NCBI GenBank assembly: GCA_030035585.1
Contig: CM057481.1
Location: 61,513,128-61,577,127, forward strand
Length of the DNA stretch: 64,000 nt
Direction: 5' to 3'
Source of the DNA: Dugong dugon
Lineage: Eukaryota; Chordata; Mammalia; Sirenia; Dugongidae
Notes under the pieces: generated by a model
The model's database searches: none
What the model was told of the DNA's origin: nothing
Seen by the model: only the letters and a program-made list of their open reading frames with translations
Part shown: in pieces, positions 1 through 10,639 of the stretch
How the letters are laid out: every line of letters begins with the position of its first letter
Position numbering within the stretch: position 1 is the first letter of the stretch
Translations under genes and position numbers: made by a program

Positions 1-148
1 TTGCCGTTGAATGGATTCCAACTCATAGCGACCCTACAGGACAGAGTAAAACTGCCCCATAGGGTTTCCAAGGAGTGGCTGGTGGATTTGAACTGTCACC
101 CTTTTGATTAGCAGCTGAACGCTTAACCAGTGCACCACTATGGCTCCA
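1..148 (-). repeat. AfroSINE fragment, cut by window edge
   Basis: Reverse-complement AfroSINE. The tail motif (reverse of gagtcggaatcgactc) lies at the left and the tRNA-like head (reverse of ccatggtgcactggttaagc) ends near 148. The central glycine-like 'cagtctgcttccataaag' segment is missing, so this is the short subtype. Confidence 0.85.
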
Positions 149-149
149 C

Positions 150-1480
150 CTGCACACAGATAACATTTAAAGTGACTAAATCAAATGAGATCACCTAATG
201 AGTGAGAACATGGAGAACATATCTGAGGACTAAGCCAACATTTGGAGATCAGGAAGGGGAAAGGAATGAGCAAAGGAGAATGAGGAGAGGCCAGTAACCA
301 AAAGAGTGTGGTGTCCTGAAAGTCAAGTGAAGAAAAAGAGTTTCAAGGAGAGAGTGGTTGACTGCGTGAAATGATAACACAATGGTTAAGTAGGACAAAG
401 ACTAAAAGCCGGTTTCGTCAATACGGAAATCACCGGTGACACTGACAAGAACAATTTAGTAGAATGCCAGGAAGAAAGTCTGATAGGAGTGGTGGGTCAT
501 AAGTAAATGGTGAAAATATAAGTAGGAACCATTAACTATAAAGGACCCTTTCAAGATTTTTGCTATAAAGATGAAGGGCTGAAAGGAGATGTATGATCAA
601 GAGAGGATATTTGTGTTGAAGAGGGGTGATGTTGTAGCACGTTTATATGCTAATAGAAATGATTCCCTAAAAAGGAAAAATTCTTGATGCAGAAAAGCAA
701 GGAGAATTGCAGGTGTCAAGTCTGTAACAGGGGAAAGGGGATAGGATCCAGGACACAAGTTGAGGGGCTGGCCTTAGATGGTCACAGAGCTCCATCATCC
801 CATTTTATCAGAAGAGAAGGTACAGTGTATCGTTAGAGATGCAAGCGGGAAAGTAGATTTGATGGTGAGTGAATGTGGAATTCTTCTCTGGTTTTTGTTG
901 AGATAGGAAAGATCATCAGCTGAAGAATGAAAAGAGGGAGTGCTAGAAATCTATGAAACCAGTCAGCAAAATCATATGTTTTTCTCCAGCCATGTTTGGC
1001 TGCTTGAATGAAGATTTCTGAGTTGTGTCATCAAAACAAGACAGTGGGAGAATGCAAAGGACTTCAGGATGTATAAGAGAATGACTAGACTAATGGATCA
1101 CTGAATCTGAGCTAGAAAAGGAGGGTGAGAAACAGTACCTCAATGGTAAGATCACTGGATTGGAGGATTCAATATGGAGTATTGCTATGGTGTGGTTATT
1201 AGGAGACAGCAAGTTGGAAAAAGAAAAGGTGATCATCAGAGCATAGGATGCTTGAAATTGAGATTTTAGAGTGAAACAGCAATTGTCCTAGTGACTGGTA
1301 AAATGACAAAGGCTAAAGTATGGCCATAAGAATGAGTAGCAGAGATAGGTTAAACAACAGGATTTTTTTCCGGGAATCAAGGAACTGAGAGGCCAGGACA
1401 TGAGATTATCAAAAATGACTATGGGAGAAGCAGTGGGGAGTAAAACAGAAAGGCAGGTGCTAAAACTTCAGTGAATGTGG
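150..1480. repeat. Ancient degenerate dispersed-repeat sequence (low certainty)
   Basis: Purine-rich text with phrases I associate with an old, long mammalian interspersed repeat: notes such as 'gaccttgacaagagcagttt', 'atgctgatgggaatgatcc' and 'catcagctgagaatga' have diverged equivalents here. No ORF is credible. I cannot name the family; an L2/L3-era element is my best guess. From 1480 to 2090 I see nothing. Confidence 0.3.
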
Positions 1481-2090
1481 GAGGGTGACCGGAAAGGATA
1501 TGACATAAAGGAACAACGTGGTACAGTTTGATAGCATTGTTTTAAAGGAATTTATAAATAATCATTATGTTGAAAAATGTCAATTCAAAAAGATGTTTTA
1601 CTAGAAAATAAGTAAAAGTATACAGAACAGAAAGAAATAAAGAAAAACCATATAAAAGAGAATTAATGGAACTTACGTTAAGTCAAGTTTAAAGTACGGT
1701 GGTAGTGAATGTACACCGAAGAGGAAACGGAGAATTCTGAATTCCCAAGCTTCACTCTTATCGCTCTAACTAACTGGTCCCTTTTAGAAAAGGAGCTGGG
1801 GACTGCAAAATGTTTGAAGGCTTTCCAAGAAATGTAACTGCATAACCGCTACACACTTGACAACCACAGCATTTTCTGGAAAATTCTATTTTAAAAGATA
1901 TAGCAATTTCTAGTCCCCTAAAAACTATGTGACATTCTGCAAGGGTCAAAGTGGTGACATTTAACTTCACAAAGAAAGCCTATTACTATGTCTAAAATGT
2001 CAGCAACTCATGAAAATCACCACCCATGACAGACCATCTCACATAAATATACTCCAAATACAGTATGAATCCTAGTCTCTGAAATACAGA

Positions 2091-2504
2091 AGGAGCCCTG
2101 GTGGCGCAATGTAAGTTATGCACTAGGCTGCTGACCGAAAGACTGGCAGTTCAAACTCACCCAGCAGCTCCATGGGAGAAAGACCTGGAAAACTGCTCCC
2201 ATAAAGATTACAGCCTAGAATTCTCCAGTGAAGCCATCCGGGCCAAAAAACAAAAACAAAAACAAAAGGTCCTCCAAGGTCGAAAAGGGATAGTGTTGAC
2301 ATGTCATGGGGTTGTGAACCAATGTCATAAAATAATATGTGTACTGACTGTTTAATGAGAAACTATTTGTTCTGAAAACCTTCACCTAAAGTACAATTGA
2401 AAAAAAAGATTACAGCCTAGAAAACCCCATGGGGCAGCTCTACTGTTTTACCTGGGATTACTATGAGTCAGAATCAACTCAACAGCATCCAACAACAACA
2501 ACCA
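2091..2504 (+). repeat. AfroSINE split by a nested L1-tail insertion
   Basis: Head starts aggagccctggtggcgca at 2091; the tail (gtcagaatcaactcaacagc, then CAACAA repeats) ends about 2504. The two halves are 2091-2220 and 2405-2504. They are separated by an insert at 2221-2404 flanked by an 18-bp perfect target-site duplication at 2203-2220 and 2405-2422. Removing the insert restores a normal SINE. Confidence 0.9.
2221..2404 (+). mobile_element. Short L1 3'-end insertion with inverted 5' piece, nested in AfroSINE
   Basis: The right part (about 2265-2404) is the terminal portion of the L1 3' UTR seen elsewhere here (…accaatgtcataaaa… …ttcacctaaagtacaat, then A-tail). The left part (about 2217-2250) reads on the opposite strand as a piece of L1 ORF2 around the PDGFTGEF motif. 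Between them is a CAAAAA-type stretch. The 18-bp target-site duplication aaagattacagcctagaa brackets the whole insert. This is the layout expected from twin-primed reverse transcription. Confidence 0.7.
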
Positions 2505-3019
2505 TGTATAAATTTTATAAATTACTCTGAGCAACCTACTCTAACTACTGTTTACAGATTCACAATACACATTAGCTTATTAAAGTCATCAAAAACTCCA
2601 GGAGAAAAGAAAACTATTTGGTCCGGCTTAGCCCAGCATTTCACAGTATTATTGGTAATGGAACACATTTTTTTCTCAACACACGTATTAACACAATAAG
2701 CTTTAAACAAACACTATATGGTTTATAAACCAGAAATACACTGTGAGCTACCATACTAAAGGACTGGAACAACTGACTGTTTCACTTTTAACTTTTCTCT
2801 GATAAAACCTTTTATCCACAGATATTAAATAATCTGTACTAAATCAGGGCTTAAGGAAAAACAAAAAGAGATAGGGAGAACTTGGTTTTTTCAGTAGAGT
2901 TCACAGCAGTTATAAAACTGTTTAGGCAGATAACAATTTTAGAACTAAGTATATAAACAAAAGCTAAATGTGTATATTGTTATGTGTATTTCCTAAAAAT
3001 TCACATTAAATTTTGATAC

Positions 3020-3108
3020 CTGTTTCCACAGTATTTTCTGTTTCTGTTGTCTCCAGTCCATCCATGCTATCTTCATCCTCCACTGTAGTTTTTCCTCTAC
3101 TTCGAGGC
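3020..3108 (-). CDS. KMT2C: KMT2C (MLL3) coding exon 2, internal exon
   Basis: KMT2C is a large nuclear histone H3 lysine-4 methyltransferase, the catalytic subunit of the COMPASS-like MLL3 complex that marks enhancers. On the minus strand an acceptor (…TTTCTTTGTAG) precedes an 89-nt exon, followed by a donor (CAG|GTATCA). The exon starts with one base completing a codon, then 29 codons without a stop, then one base: intron 1 is phase 2 and intron 2 phase 1. The peptide runs PRSRGKTT, VEDEDSMDGLETTETEN, then TVET. This agrees with human KMT2C from about residue 55 (recalled as PRSRGKTAVEDEDSMDGLET…). The N-terminal segment is acidic and disordered and lies ahead of the PHD-finger clusters; no catalytic domain is expected here. 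Phase 2 fits a human first exon ending within codon 54. Intact frame and both splice sites argue against a processed or duplicated pseudogene. Identity rests on memory, not a search. Confidence 0.9.
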
Positions 3109-4480
3109 CTACAAAGAAATAAATATATGCAGTTGCACTTTGAGGCTTAAAATTATACTCAACATAAAGCACAAGTTGAAAGAATACAAAATAAAAATAA
3201 TTTAGGCACTTTTTCTAACATTTACCATATCAAATAGTAAATATGAGACTTCAAGGTCATTTTCTCCCTCAAATCTAGCCCTTCCTATACCTAAATGTGA
3301 GGCCAGGCCCAGGCCCAGATTAATATATTTGTGTCATCATAACTCACATATTTAGGTACTCCTCATTTTTATTTCTGTTCCTCCTTCAGCTGATCTTCAG
3401 ATGGCTCCCTATGACTACAGAAGTGGTTCTTAAGTACCTAGTAAGCTCTTTTCAAAGTTCATATGCCTGGGTATACTCTACATCTAATGAAACTGAGGAA
3501 GGATACACATATGCATTTTGAAAAAACTCACACAAGTGACTGTAATGCACATCCCTGCACAGTATTCAAATAAAACTCTAAAAATTAAGTATGATCTAAC
3601 CAATGTCACTGTAAAGTTCACTGTAACTAAATTTATAAACACTTCAGGAAAGTAAACTAACAATAAAAGTTGTGGCGAGGTGAGAGTCTCTTACCCAACG
3701 CGATAAAACAAGATACCTATAAAAGAAAAAGAAAAAAACCTAATGCTTTTAAATTTTTTTGAACTTTCCGAAATAAGTCAAAAAAGTAAAAACACACATA
3801 AAATAAGAAAGACATTACATATTTTAAAACTTAGAAGTTGAGAAAGCAGTATTCATAGCATTTCAGAGCTTTAAATTGTTTCATTATTTAAAAAGAAAAG
3901 ATACAAATTAAGTCAGTATTTAAACGAAAACATTAAAAGAATGAAAAATAAAAGATTAAAAAAAGAATAAGCAAAGAACTATTTTTGGAACAATAGGAAA
4001 TCTTCCTATAAATCTTATTTTAAAAAGAAAACTAACCAACCTAAACCAATAAAGGAGATATGAGAAAATTTAAAGGTTAAAATAATCAAAGTACAAATGG
4101 TTTAATAAGTGAATTATTGCAAGCTTTCAAAAAAAAAAAATCATTCCCATCACATTAAAAGAAACATCTAAATCAAAATTTTAACATATATAGCCAAAAA
4201 CTATGGTTGAAAAAAGAAATCTAAATAAAATACTAATATATATAATCATGAAGTAAAGATGACTTAACAACAGAAATTTGTTAAAATAATATAACAGGTC
4301 AAACAGCCAAAACAGCATCATTTCAAACTTCATTGGGTGAGGAGGTAAGAGAAACAGGCAGAACTAAGGGTGATCAAGGCTACAGCATTCTAAGGTTGAT
4401 TCTACTATTCATGGAAAAAGGGAAAGAATGATTATCTCTAAAATTTATTTAGTCAAGTAGTTACGTTTAAATTTGAAAAA
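3109..4480. other. Unique AT-rich intron; no repeat recognised
   Basis: Strongly A+T rich with many short A and T runs. Apart from the candidate cryptic exon at 3695-3716, I see no coding region, RNA gene or named repeat. Confidence 0.5.
3695..3716 (-). other. Candidate 22-nt cryptic or poison micro-exon in KMT2C intron 1
   Basis: On the minus strand a long pyrimidine tract ending CTTTTATAG is followed by 22 nt and then a strong donor, TTGG|GTAAGAG. Both splice signals look better than those of many real exons. If included between exon 1 (phase 2) and exon 2, translation would read YLVLSRW, then ASK, then a TAG stop inside exon 2, giving truncation after about 64 residues. It lies 586 bp upstream of exon 2. 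It contains two CpGs in otherwise CpG-poor intron. There is no transcript evidence here; chance pairing of splice motifs is possible. Confidence 0.3.
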
Positions 4481-4489
4481 AAATCTTTA

Positions 4490-4714
4490 AAACAATCAAA
4501 AGAGGAAAGAAAGAAGAAATTTTGATCAATCCAACAGCAGACAGAAAAGGGAAAAAAATGCATGTAGATTATTTAATGATAAAAAGATTAACTGAACAGG
4601 AAAACATAACAGAACTTAAAATTTATATAAAGCAAAGATTTACAGAACAAAAAAGAGAACTTGACAGTTCCACAATCATTATGGGAAGTTTTAACATTCC
4701 ATTCTCAGAAACTA
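4490..4714 (+). mobile_element. L1 ORF2 endonuclease-domain fragment
   Basis: The translation includes YLMIKRLTEQEN, then KIYIKQRFTEQKRELD and STIIMGSFNIPFSET. This matches the L1 endonuclease segment (HYIMIKG… …NTIIVGDFNTPL), with the usual 'APN…KY' stretch absent. It is old and truncated at both ends. A younger L1 starts immediately after it at 4715. Confidence 0.75.
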
Positions 4715-6141
4715 GGAGGTGGGGCCAAGATGGCGGAGTAGTCAGACACTTCCGGTGGTCCCTCTTACAACAAAGACCCAAAAACACAAGTGAATCGATT
4801 ATACATGACAATCTAGGAGCCGTGAACATCAAAGGCAAAGTTGAGAAACCAGACTGAGTGGCAGGGGAAGGGAGAGACGGTTCAGAAGCAGCAAGGAGTT
4901 GTTGGACTTGAATTGATGGGAGCCAGAGCGCTTCAGCCCGGATCTGCTAGGGAATGAGCAGTGAGGCAGGCAAGTGGCAGGGCTCAGGAGGCATTTTCTG
5001 CACCGGGAGAGACGCAGCAGCACAGAGTCTACTCGGCCATCCAGAACCAGTGAGAAGCAGCCCTCAATCGGCGAAAGATAAGTATTTGCATCTGGCCTAC
5101 TGCGTGGATCAAAAACACCTCCCTTAGGGAAAAACCTCTCTCCCATTTACCTCCCTGCTCCCTGATCTGCACTGAGTTCAGGACAGTTTCAGGGACTGCC
5201 GAGTCCCCTGGGCTGGAAGTAGGAACCGTCATGCTCCCTGAGCCATTCTCCCAGCCTTGGAGAGGGAACAAATTAACAAACTGGAGGAAAAAATAATCTG
5301 CCGGCTCCCCTAAGCCAGGAACTCAGGGTAGACACAGCTCCTTTTGCCTAGGCACAGGAATAAGGGATCCACAGACTTTGAGTGCCTTTCCCCCTGCACA
5401 GACTTGTGTGGACTCATCTCAACAGCGTAGGCCCTCATTACCGCAGTAGAATAGGGTATATACCTGAAGTCTAGCTTCAACTGTTTCAGCTGTGAAGTGG
5501 CAAGATCATGACATGTGACACTGCTCTGCAAATTAAACAGGGTCTTCACCTATCCCCATCAGGGGCCTGAAGACTGGTGGCTCCACCCACACCACCTAGC
5601 CACCTGCAACAGGGGCCCAAGAATAAGAGGTCTCCCCAGTCCTTACAGCCAACAGCATGGGTGCTCACGGTCCAGCTGCAAACCCAACCCACCTACATGC
5701 TATAGGAAACAAGGACACGCTCTCCTCCTGGACACTCGGAGGCGGCCATCAGCCTCCTGCCTTACTCGGCGTGTGTCCCACTACTGCAGCCGGATACCTG
5801 TGCCTACACCAATCACCCATGCTTGTCTAGGACCGCAGGTGAGAGCCTGCACCACACACTTGGTGGCCAACTACCTGGACACTGGAGCTGAACCCACACA
5901 GGAGGAGGGGGCAGACTTCTGGGCTCACATACTTTGTGGCAGGTCTGGCCACCTGATGGCAGGTCTTTGGAGCTTCAGGGACACTGGTGACCAAGCTAGC
6001 TCACACAAGCAGCCTATTTGGGCATGTCAAAACAAAACAAGAAGCTAGGACACAGTAACTAAACATAAAATAAATAAACATAATAACTTATTAATGTCTT
6101 GGTGACAACAGTCAAAATTAAATTACATAAAGAGGCAGATT

Positions 6142-7092
6142 ATGATGGCTTCAGTAAGCTCCCAAAATAAAGAATCTAGAAATTTTCTGGAGGAAGAAAA
6201 TATCTTGCAATTACTGGAGGCAGAATACAAAAGATTAATATATAGAACTCTTCAAGACATCAGGAATGAAATTAGGCAAAACGCAGAACACACAATAGAG
6301 GAATTTAAAAAGATTAGAGAAGAGCATAATGACAAATGTAACAGGCTGCAAGAATCCATAAGAGACAGCAATCAGAAATCCAGAAGATTAACAATAAAAT
6401 TTCAGAATTAGACAACTCAATAGAAAGTCATAGGAGCAGAACTGAGGCAATGGAGGTCAGAATTAGTGAGATTGAAGATAAGGCACTTGACACCAACTTA
6501 TGTGAGGAAAAATCAGATAAAAGGATTTAAAAAAAAAAAATGAAGAAACCCTAAGAATTATATGGGATTCTATCAAGAGGAATAACCTACGAGTGACTGG
6601 ACTACCAGAACAAGGGGGGATAACAGAAAATACAGAGAGAACTGTTGAAGATTTGTTAGCAGAAAACTTCGCTGATATTGTGAAAGATGAGAAGATATCT
6701 ATCAAAGATGCTCATCGAACCCCACACAAGGCAGATCCCAAAAGAAAGTCACCAAGACATATTACAATCAAACCTGCCAAAGCCAAAGATAAAGAGAGAA
6801 TTTTAAGAATGGCTAGAGATAAACAAAAAGTCATCTGCAAAGGAAAGTCAATAAGAATAAGCTCGGACTACTCAGCAGACACCATGCAGGCAAGAAGGCA
6901 ATGAGATGACATATACAAAGCCTTGAAGGAAAAAAATTGTGAGCCAAGAATTATATATCCAGCAAAACCGTCTCTCAAATATGATGGAGAAATTAGGGCA
7001 TTTCCAGATAAACAGAAGTTTAGGGAATCTGCAAAAACCAAACCAAAATTACAAGAAATACTGAAGGGAGTCTTCCAGTTAGGAAATCAGTA
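6142..7092 (+). pseudogene. L1 ORF1p (RNA-binding chaperone) remnant
   Basis: L1 ORF1p is a trimeric RNA-binding protein that packages L1 RNA. ATG at 6142 follows an A-rich leader. The first part (6142-6411) is charged and helical, with the coiled-coil pattern of the family (LLEAEYKRLIYRTLQDIRNE). A frameshift near 6411 moves the coiled coil to another frame. A stop and further shift occur near 6528. The RRM and C-terminal region resume from 6593 (GLPEQGG… …HRTPHKADPKRKSPRHITIK …ERILRMARDKQKV). An in-frame TGA at 6902-6904 replaces the usual Trp after ARRQ/ARRE. The domain ends LQEILKGVFQLGNQ and a stop at 7090-7092. Not functional. Confidence 0.85.
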
Positions 7093-7528
7093 ACAATAAC
7101 AATCCAAGACTAGAACACAGGACACAGCAACCAGGTATCAACCCAGATAGGGAAGTCACAAAAATAAATCAAAGCTAAAACACTGAAAATAGGGAAACAG
7201 AGATATCAATACGTAAAAGATGACAACATTAAAACAAAACAGAAGGACTAAAAAATGTAGACATAGATTTTTCAAATGGAGAGGAAGTCAAGGTGATATA
7301 AAGAAATAAAAGACTGGTATAAACTTAGAAAAATAGGGGTAAATATTAAGGTAACCACAAACGAAACTAACAATCCTACACATCAAAACAAGAAAAATAT
7401 AAAGAGTCAGCAAATACAAAATCAACAATGAAAAAGATGAAAAGAAAATACATAAAGAAAAATGACTCAGCACAGAAAATTAAGTGGAACAAAGAAACTG
7501 CCAGCAACACACAAAAAAAGACATCAAA

Positions 7529-7877
7529 ATGACAGCACTAAACTCACACCTATCAATAATTACGCTGAATGTAAATGGACTAAATGCACCAATAAAGAGA
7601 CAGAGAGTGGCAGACTGGATAAAAAGACACGATCTGTCTTTATGCTGCTGACAAGAGACATATCTTAAACTTAAAGACACAAACAAACTAAAATTCAAAG
7701 GATGGAAAAAAATATATAAAGCAAACAACACTTAAAAAAGAGCAGGAGTGGCAATATTAATCTCTGACAAAATAGACTTTAAAGTAAAATCCACCACAAA
7801 GGATAAGGAAGGACACTATATAATGATTAAAGGGTCAGTACACCAGGAGGATATAACTATAATAAATATTTAAGCAC
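7529..7877 (+). pseudogene. L1 ORF2p endonuclease N-terminus, truncated
   Basis: ORF2p nicks target DNA and reverse-transcribes L1 RNA. The start at 7529 reads MTALNSHLSIITLNVNGLNA, including the conserved N of the endonuclease LNVNGLN motif, then PIKRQRVADWIKRHDLS. The QETYLK segment follows an in-frame TGA near 7650. A second stop follows YKANNT, and a third falls after TIINI. The sequence ends there, so about 1,150 residues including the reverse transcriptase are missing. Confidence 0.85.
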
Positions 7878-7893
7878 CCATTCTCAGAAACTA

Positions 7894-8420
7894 ATAGCAT
7901 GATAGATGGAAGTGTTTTTAGCAAGTACTTAGACAACACATTTAACAAGCACCATCAATCACTCCATCAATTCTCCTAGTGTCGGGCTCTGCTCAAACAC
8001 TTGGGATACAGCAGGAAACAAAACAAAAATAACTTCACAAAACTACATTGTAATGAGAAGAAATAGACAACAGTAAACAAGTAAAACACATATAATATCA
8101 AGTAAAGTCCTAAAGAAAAAAATAAAGCAAAGAATGGGGGCCAGCTACCATTTTAAATAAGAAATTAATAAAATAATATTTATAAGATAAAAATGTATAA
8201 AATAAAGTCTCATGAGTAAGGAGACACTCAGAGGAGATCTGAAGTAGAACAGACAACAAATCATGCAGATAATCTGGGAGAAGAGCATTTAGTAGAAGGA
8301 ACAGCAAAATGCCAAATTCTTGAGATGAGTGTGTTGAAAGGACAGCAAGGATACCCAGTGGCTGCAGCAGACTGAGTGAGGGGGAAAGTAAGAAGACATG
8401 AGGTATAAGAAATTTTAAAA
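7894..8420 (+). repeat. Ancient mammalian dispersed repeat, family uncertain
   Basis: Contains diverged versions of a widespread old repeat: 'cacttgggatacagcaggaaacaaaac', 'agcaaagaatgggggccagctaccattttaaataagaaa…' and 'gcagataatctgggagaagagcatttagtagaaggaacagcaa' (quoted only as recognisable stretches in the input). It is the 'gggatacagc…ggaagagcattccaggcagagg' type. I cannot assign the family. From 8425 to 9320 I recognise nothing. Confidence 0.4.
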
Positions 8421-9324
8421 AAATAAAAAGACCAGTTTATTTAGAAACCTGTAGACCAATAGAGGAACTAGGGATAGGGAGCGACTAGAAATTCTAGAAA
8501 TAATCCCAACAGGACAGCTGCAATGGGGACAGAGAATAAGAAATAATTCAAGAGACATTATGAGTAAAGTGTATCTATAGTAGTAACATAAAATCTTGAT
8601 ATAAGAACGACTTTGGTTCAACTTGTTACTCAATGCATGAATTTCTCTTACAACATCCCAGACCAGACATCCGGCCTCTACTTCACCCATTTTCTCAATC
8701 AATATACAATGTATTACAATAATCCCTGAATGGAAATTATGAATAAGAGTATGAATCAGAGACATTTATCAAACTTAAAGAATATGTACATGGGGGGAAA
8801 AATACAGAACAATGTCTCAAGTACCGTAAAAGGAAAAAAACAAATAGGATAGTTGAGAAAAGAGAAACGACTTAATGATTGGTAATGATTTCACAATGAA
8901 GGATGAGTAAAATTTCAGACTGGAAAACACAGAAGAGGAGGAAAGGGGAAAGAGAGGACGGACAAGTAATTCAAGCAGTAGGACGGTTCAAGCAGTTAGA
9001 GGTGAAGGTAAAACTCAGCCATGTTCAGAAGAGAGCAAGTAAGGTGTTGAATGTAAGACGGTCTCAGAATATGGAAAAGACTCAAATATCAGGCTAAGAA
9101 GTCTGAACACAATTCAGCAGAAAAGGCTCTGAAAGCTTTACAGCAAAAAATTTATTAGAATCCGTTATACACTGGAAAAAATAATGCCATCAGTTTAATA
9201 ATCCAGGTTAGGAAATGAGACATGAAAGAGCAGCTCAATGGGCATCCCATTCCATTGTAAAGAACTTGAATAGTCTGTCACTAGGTTTGTTCTGTTTTCA
9301 ACTTAAAGTCAAAATCTTAACTGT

Positions 9325-10548
9325 TCAACCACTTGATCAAAGAGTCTGTAGAAGAATCCTAATCAAAAGGGAGACAATGCAGAACAGAATTTCAAATTCC
9401 CATGGAATCCAGACTTTCTGGGGCTATGGAGGCTGGATGAACCCCTGAAATGACTGCTCTGAGATAATCTTGAAACTTTAAACCTTAAACCAAAAATACC
9501 CCCTGAAGTCTTCTTAAAATCAAACAATAGTTTAGCTTAACTAGTAAAGAATATCTGCCTTGAACACTGTGCTCTTTTTAAGAACTGTCTAATCGGTATA
9601 ACACAGTTTATAAAGAAAATTGGTGAGTAGCGTTTAGGGTCTTAAAGCTTGTGAGTGGCCATCTAAGATACATCTACTGGTCTGCCCCCTTTGAAGCAAG
9701 GGAGAATGAAGAAAACCAAAGACACAAGGGAAAGATTAGTCCAAAGGACTAATGAACCACAACTACCACAGCCTCCATCAGACTGAGTCCAGCACAACTA
9801 GATGGTGCCCGGCTACCACCACTGACTGCTCTGACACGGATCACAATAGCAGTTCCTGGACAGAGCGGGAGAAAAATGTAGAACAAAATCCTAACTCACA
9901 AAAAAAAAAGGCCAGATTCACTGGTCTGCCAGAGATTGGAGAAATCCCGAGAGTATGGCCCCTGGATGCTCTTTTAACTCAGTACTGAAGTTACTCCTGA
10001 GGTTCACCCTTCAGCCAAAGATTAGACAGGCCCATAAAACAAACAGTAACACATATAGTTCAACCATGTACACGAAACTAAATGGGCATACCAGCCTAGG
10101 GGCAAGGACTAGAAGGCAGGAGGGCACAGGAAAGCTGGACGAATGGAAATAGGGAATCCAAGGTCTAAAAGGGGAGAGTGTTGACATGTTGCAGGGATGG
10201 CAACCAAAGTCACAAAACAATACGTGTATTAACTGTTTAATGAGAAACTAATTTGCTCTGTAAACTTTCACCTAAAGCACAATTTAAAAAAAGGAAAAAG
10301 AACTGTCTACATGGGATCAAACTGACAACAGCAACTAAAAAGATTAGATAGGACCCTTAGGGGGCAGTGAGTTTATGTTAATGGTGGAGGAAAATTTCAG
10401 AAAAGAAAGGTGAGAATATTTGTACAATGAAGAATGTAATTAATGTCACTGAACCGTACATACAGACATTGCTGAATGTATACTGTATGTTCTGCAGTGT
10501 ACATTCTCAACAAAAAATATTTTTTAGTATCTGACTATTCACATATTC
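9325..10548 (+). mobile_element. L1 3' UTR (first lineage), interrupted by a second L1 3' UTR
   Basis: Segments 9325-9591 and 10298-10548 match the 3' UTR of the L1 at 41037-43777 (cttgatcaaagag…agaagaatcct; tgacaacagcaac…attagataggaccctta). They form one copy ending at an AACAAAAAATA-type tail. The interruption at 9592-10297 is flanked by the 12-bp duplication aagaactgtcta at 9580-9591 and 10298-10309. Confidence 0.8.
9592..10297 (+). mobile_element. Nested L1 3' UTR insertion (second lineage)
   Basis: Shares long stretches with 56736-57570 and 14425-14900 (gtgagtggccatctaagata, agattagtccaaaggactaa, agatggtgcccggctacca, an internal A-run before 'ccagattcactggtctg'). It ends with the short terminus ttcacctaaagcacaattt plus A-tail. 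It is bracketed by the 12-bp duplication aagaactgtcta, so it arrived after the surrounding L1 3' UTR. Confidence 0.8.
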
Positions 10549-10639
10549 AATAAATATCTCAGTGCCAGCTATGTCCTAGAAACAGTTCCTGGCATGACAG
10601 TAACTTTTAATTTAGTGGTCCCGGTTCTGTACTCTACAG

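Larger units (their letters stand above)
1..3019 (-). other. KMT2C: KMT2C intron 2 (partial)
   Basis: Downstream of exon 2 on the gene strand. I looked for exon 3, which should encode the segment leading into the first extended PHD region, and did not find it, so it lies beyond the left edge. Contents: a SINE fragment, ancient repeat-like DNA, and a SINE split by an L1 tail. Positions 1500-2090 and 2505-3019 are AT-rich with nothing I recognise. Confidence 0.8.
4715..7877 (+). mobile_element. L1 with intact 5' end, truncated in ORF2
   Basis: The element opens with the L1 5'-UTR signature ggggccaagatggcggagta at 4721-4740, the usual YY1-type start. About 1.4 kb of GC-richer 5' UTR follows, then broken ORF1 (6142-7092) and the start of ORF2 (7529). 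It stops at 7877 inside the endonuclease domain, with no 3' UTR or poly(A). A 16-bp perfect repeat, ccattctcagaaacta, lies at 4699-4714 and 7878-7893, exactly at the two ends. ORFs of 60-177 codons in the 5' UTR are chance. Confidence 0.85.

Noticed and set aside
3020-3108. Exon belonging to a processed KMT2C pseudogene
   Set aside because: Intron sequence with AG and GT splice dinucleotides flanks both sides and the frame is intact; a processed copy would continue into exons 1 and 3.
5515-6048. 177-codon plus-strand ORF
   Set aside because: It lies in the L1 5' UTR upstream of ORF1; its cysteine- and proline-rich text follows from UTR base composition.
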